The notes under the pieces were generated by a model that ran no database searches, was not told where the DNA came from, and was given only the letters and a program-made list of their open reading frames with translations. A program made the position numbers and the translations under genes. Below are positions 62,627-64,000 of a stretch of DNA of 64,000 bases, in pieces (within the stretch, counting starts at the first letter, position 1; every line of letters begins with the position of its first letter). Source of the DNA: Spirometra erinaceieuropaei (Eukaryota; Platyhelminthes; Cestoda; Diphyllobothriidea; Diphyllobothriidae); assembly GCA_902702965.1 (NCBI GenBank), contig CACRXP010000006.1, forward strand, positions 3,053,428 through 3,117,427, given 5' to 3'.

Positions 62627-63484
62627 GTGAAAATACAAAGGCTGGATGACGGTAACCTCGCAACCAGCGTCCATAGAAAAGGGTCTGATTCTGAGATCAT
62701 CCTCAATTATGGAATCAATCACCCTGCGGCTCACAAAAGAAGCTGCGTCCGAACCCTCTTCCATCGGGCCTACCGGTATTGCAGCAATGAAGATCTGCTG
62801 AAGAAAGAACTAGGCTTTCTATACCGGCTATTTCGTTCTAACGGATACCCAGTCAGTTTCGTGAAGAACTGCCTCAGACGTCAGGCACAACCTCAAGACC
62901 CCTCCTCAGATGGAGAAATCGTGACGCGGAAATTCTTCTCCCTGCCCTATATGCAGGGGACCTCAGAAATGATCGCCCGTCAGTTAAGTCAGTTCGGTAT
63001 TCGCGTTTCCCACAAGCCTGCATCCTCGCTGCGCACAGTCTTAACTCGAGTAAAGGATTCTATCCCCAAAGAGGAACAGACTAACGTCATTTATCGCATC
63101 CCGTGTGCCAATTGCCCCTGCGTATATGTTGGTCATACAGGACGACGCCTGGGAACTCGTATTAATGAACACAAACTAGCTGTCCGTCGCCGTGATCCAC
63201 TGTCCCTCGTCTTTGCACACGCACTCCAGTGCGACCACCGTTTTAATTGGGATAACACCGAGGTCATCGCCACGGCCAACACAAAACGGGCGAGAGAATT
63301 CCTAGAGGCATGGCACTCTAACGCGAATAGCATCAACCGCCATGTTGACCTAGACGTCCATTATGAGGGCCTAAGATCACGCCTCACTAAGCCGAGCCCC
63401 ACGCCGCATCAGCAGCCGCTAATCCAGGCGCCCGCAGTTCTGCCAACCTACCATTCTCCCTCCCCTCCAACACGGGAGCCGTAA
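62627..63484 (+). CDS. PLE C-terminal protein: RT thumb/linker and GIY-YIG endonuclease, uninterrupted
   Basis: 285 codons from the first Met; the first codons overlap the end of the left inverted arm, so this start may be fortuitous. Residues 8-20 (DDGNLATSVHRKG) follow the RT palm in intact PLEs. Residues 64-86 match the thumb-side FRSNGYPVSFVKNCLRR. LPYMQGTSEMIARQL is at 106-120, the GIY half NVIYRIPC at 153-160, the YIG half VYVGHTGRR at 166-174, Arg178, Glu227 (REFLEAWH) and Asn237 (SINRHV). The C-terminus is Pro-rich. RT palm with the catalytic Asp pair is missing through 5' truncation. No stops or shifts, fitting recent insertion. Confidence 0.85.
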   Translation: MKIQRLDDGNLATSVHRKGSDSEIILNYGINHPAAHKRSCVRTLFHRAYRYCSNEDLLKKELGFLYRLFRSNGYPVSFVKNCLRRQAQPQDPSSDGEIVTRKFFSLPYMQGTSEMIARQLSQFGIRVSHKPASSLRTVLTRVKDSIPKEEQTNVIYRIPCANCPCVYVGHTGRRLGTRINEHKLAVRRRDPLSLVFAHALQCDHRFNWDNTEVIATANTKRAREFLEAWHSNANSINRHVDLDVHYEGLRSRLTKPSPTPHQQPLIQAPAVLPTYHSPSPPTREP

Positions 63485-63639
63485 CGGTTCCCCCCCCCTT
63501 CCTACCCTCCCGGCTCAGAACCCAGCATGACTCCCTACCCGCATCCCTCCTCACACGCTAATGGTTCGTCCGCCAATGTTTGTCCTGTCTCGTCTATTAG
63601 TCTAGTGTGACTGTCTCACTCTCTCTTTTCTCTTCATTT

Positions 63640-63680
63640 CGTCTGACGACGGGTTGGTGTCACCAATTCGAAAATTCACG
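63640..63680 (+). ncRNA. Minimal hammerhead ribozyme in the right arm, AATT type
   Basis: Helix I CGT/ACG, extendable to TTCGT/ACGAG; core CTGACGA; one unpaired C; helix II GGGTTGG/CCAATTC (7 pairs, two wobbles) closed by TGTCA; GAA; palindrome AATT; cleavage-site C. All invariant bases present. Confidence 0.65.
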
Positions 63681-63721
63681 AGTACAACTCGATTTTTTCC
63701 GAAGAACCTCTTCCTTTTTCA

Positions 63722-64000
63722 TTATATCGTCTCGGAATGCCTACCACTTCTACTCTACAACATATATATATATATATATATAGATAGATAAAAGCCAGAC
63801 ATTGGCGCCTCCCTCCCCCTGGGAGCAGCACTCTCTTCTTAGGCACACATTGGGAATTAACTAGCACTTGCTTGAGAAGGGAGCGCTACTCCCAGGGGGG
63901 ACAGGATCGCTGAGAAACTACATATCTTTATGACTGGAGCTGCAGGAGCTAACCGGCTACAGACGCGACTAGAAGGAGGTGGGAGGGGGGTGGCTAGGGC
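63722..64000. other. Unassigned right edge with TA microsatellite and a small inverted repeat
   Basis: TA run at 63761-63782. CCCCCTGGGAGCAGC (63815-63829) is inverted at 63885-63899 with one mismatch. No gene recognised. Confidence 0.5.

Larger units (their letters stand above)
62411..63721 (+). mobile_element. Penelope-like element with identical 218-bp inverted ends, young copy
   Basis: 62411-62628 is the exact reverse complement of 63504-63721 as far as I can align by eye. Both arms contain the ribozyme end. Between them lies the 3' part of the PLE coding region. A truncated inverted copy of the PLE end at the 5' side is a known PLE structure. It begins just after a TATATATG run. Confidence 0.9.

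Overview
This window looks like eukaryotic, repeat-dominated DNA from a flatworm. My best guess is a pseudophyllidean/diphyllobothriid tapeworm. The inference rests on GIY-YIG Penelope-like elements (PLEs), RTE-like and CR1-like non-LTR remnants, a Ty3/gypsy remnant, Merlin-type and Tc1-type transposons, TTAGGG-like tracts and one very short putative intron. No complete host gene is recognised. The only candidate host coding sequence is a partial exon at the left edge (minus strand). Two runs of N (38845-38925 and 49265-49465) are assembly gaps.

Layout. 1-5.75 kb: edge exon, then unassigned sequence. 5.76-6.55 kb: Merlin remnant. 8.15-17.8 kb: foldback, MITE-like elements flanked by TA, including one nested inside another. 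18.0-19.2 kb: ribozyme-bearing tRNA-like repeat followed by an RTE-type reverse transcriptase pseudogene. 20.7-25.2 kb: dispersed repeats and another foldback element. 26.9-29.6 kb: two broken PLEs. 30.2-32.4 kb: Ty3/gypsy pol remnant broken up by insertions. 33-37 kb: CR1-like fragment, a 153-bp-arm palindrome and dispersed repeats. 38.4-42 kb: PLE ends plus inverted and tandem copies of the tRNA-like repeat. 45-48.5 kb: more PLE and tRNA-like repeat pieces. 51.3-56.8 kb: CR1-like element hit by two later insertions, a second non-LTR fragment and a PLE. 57-60.5 kb: small repeats, tRNA-like sequences, a PLE with an open endonuclease frame and a tandem tRNA-like repeat. 60.48-62.4 kb: Tc1-type transposon. 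62.41-63.72 kb: young PLE with identical inverted ends.

The unifying signal is self-cleaving RNA. I find two unrelated repeat classes carrying minimal hammerhead-ribozyme (HHR) folds whose helix III is a self-complementary stretch with no loop, so it could pair only between two RNA molecules. In the PLE ends the helix III palindrome is ACGT, AATT or AGCT. In a roughly 312-nt repeat with tRNA-like A and B boxes it is the 8-mer ATGGCCAT. The second class occurs as head-to-tail dimers with a 311-312 nt period and as circularly permuted monomers, which is what retrozyme-like RNAs replicated through circular intermediates would leave. PLE reverse transcriptase and endonuclease are the obvious candidates to move both classes; that link is inference.

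Other notable items are a Tc1-type transposase whose reading frame is restored by a 43-nt putative intron but whose third catalytic residue is Lys; foldback elements that share its terminal inverted repeat; an 88-bp PLE-end insertion with a 13-bp target duplication; and an inverted-repeat transposon that carries interstitial telomere-like DNA.
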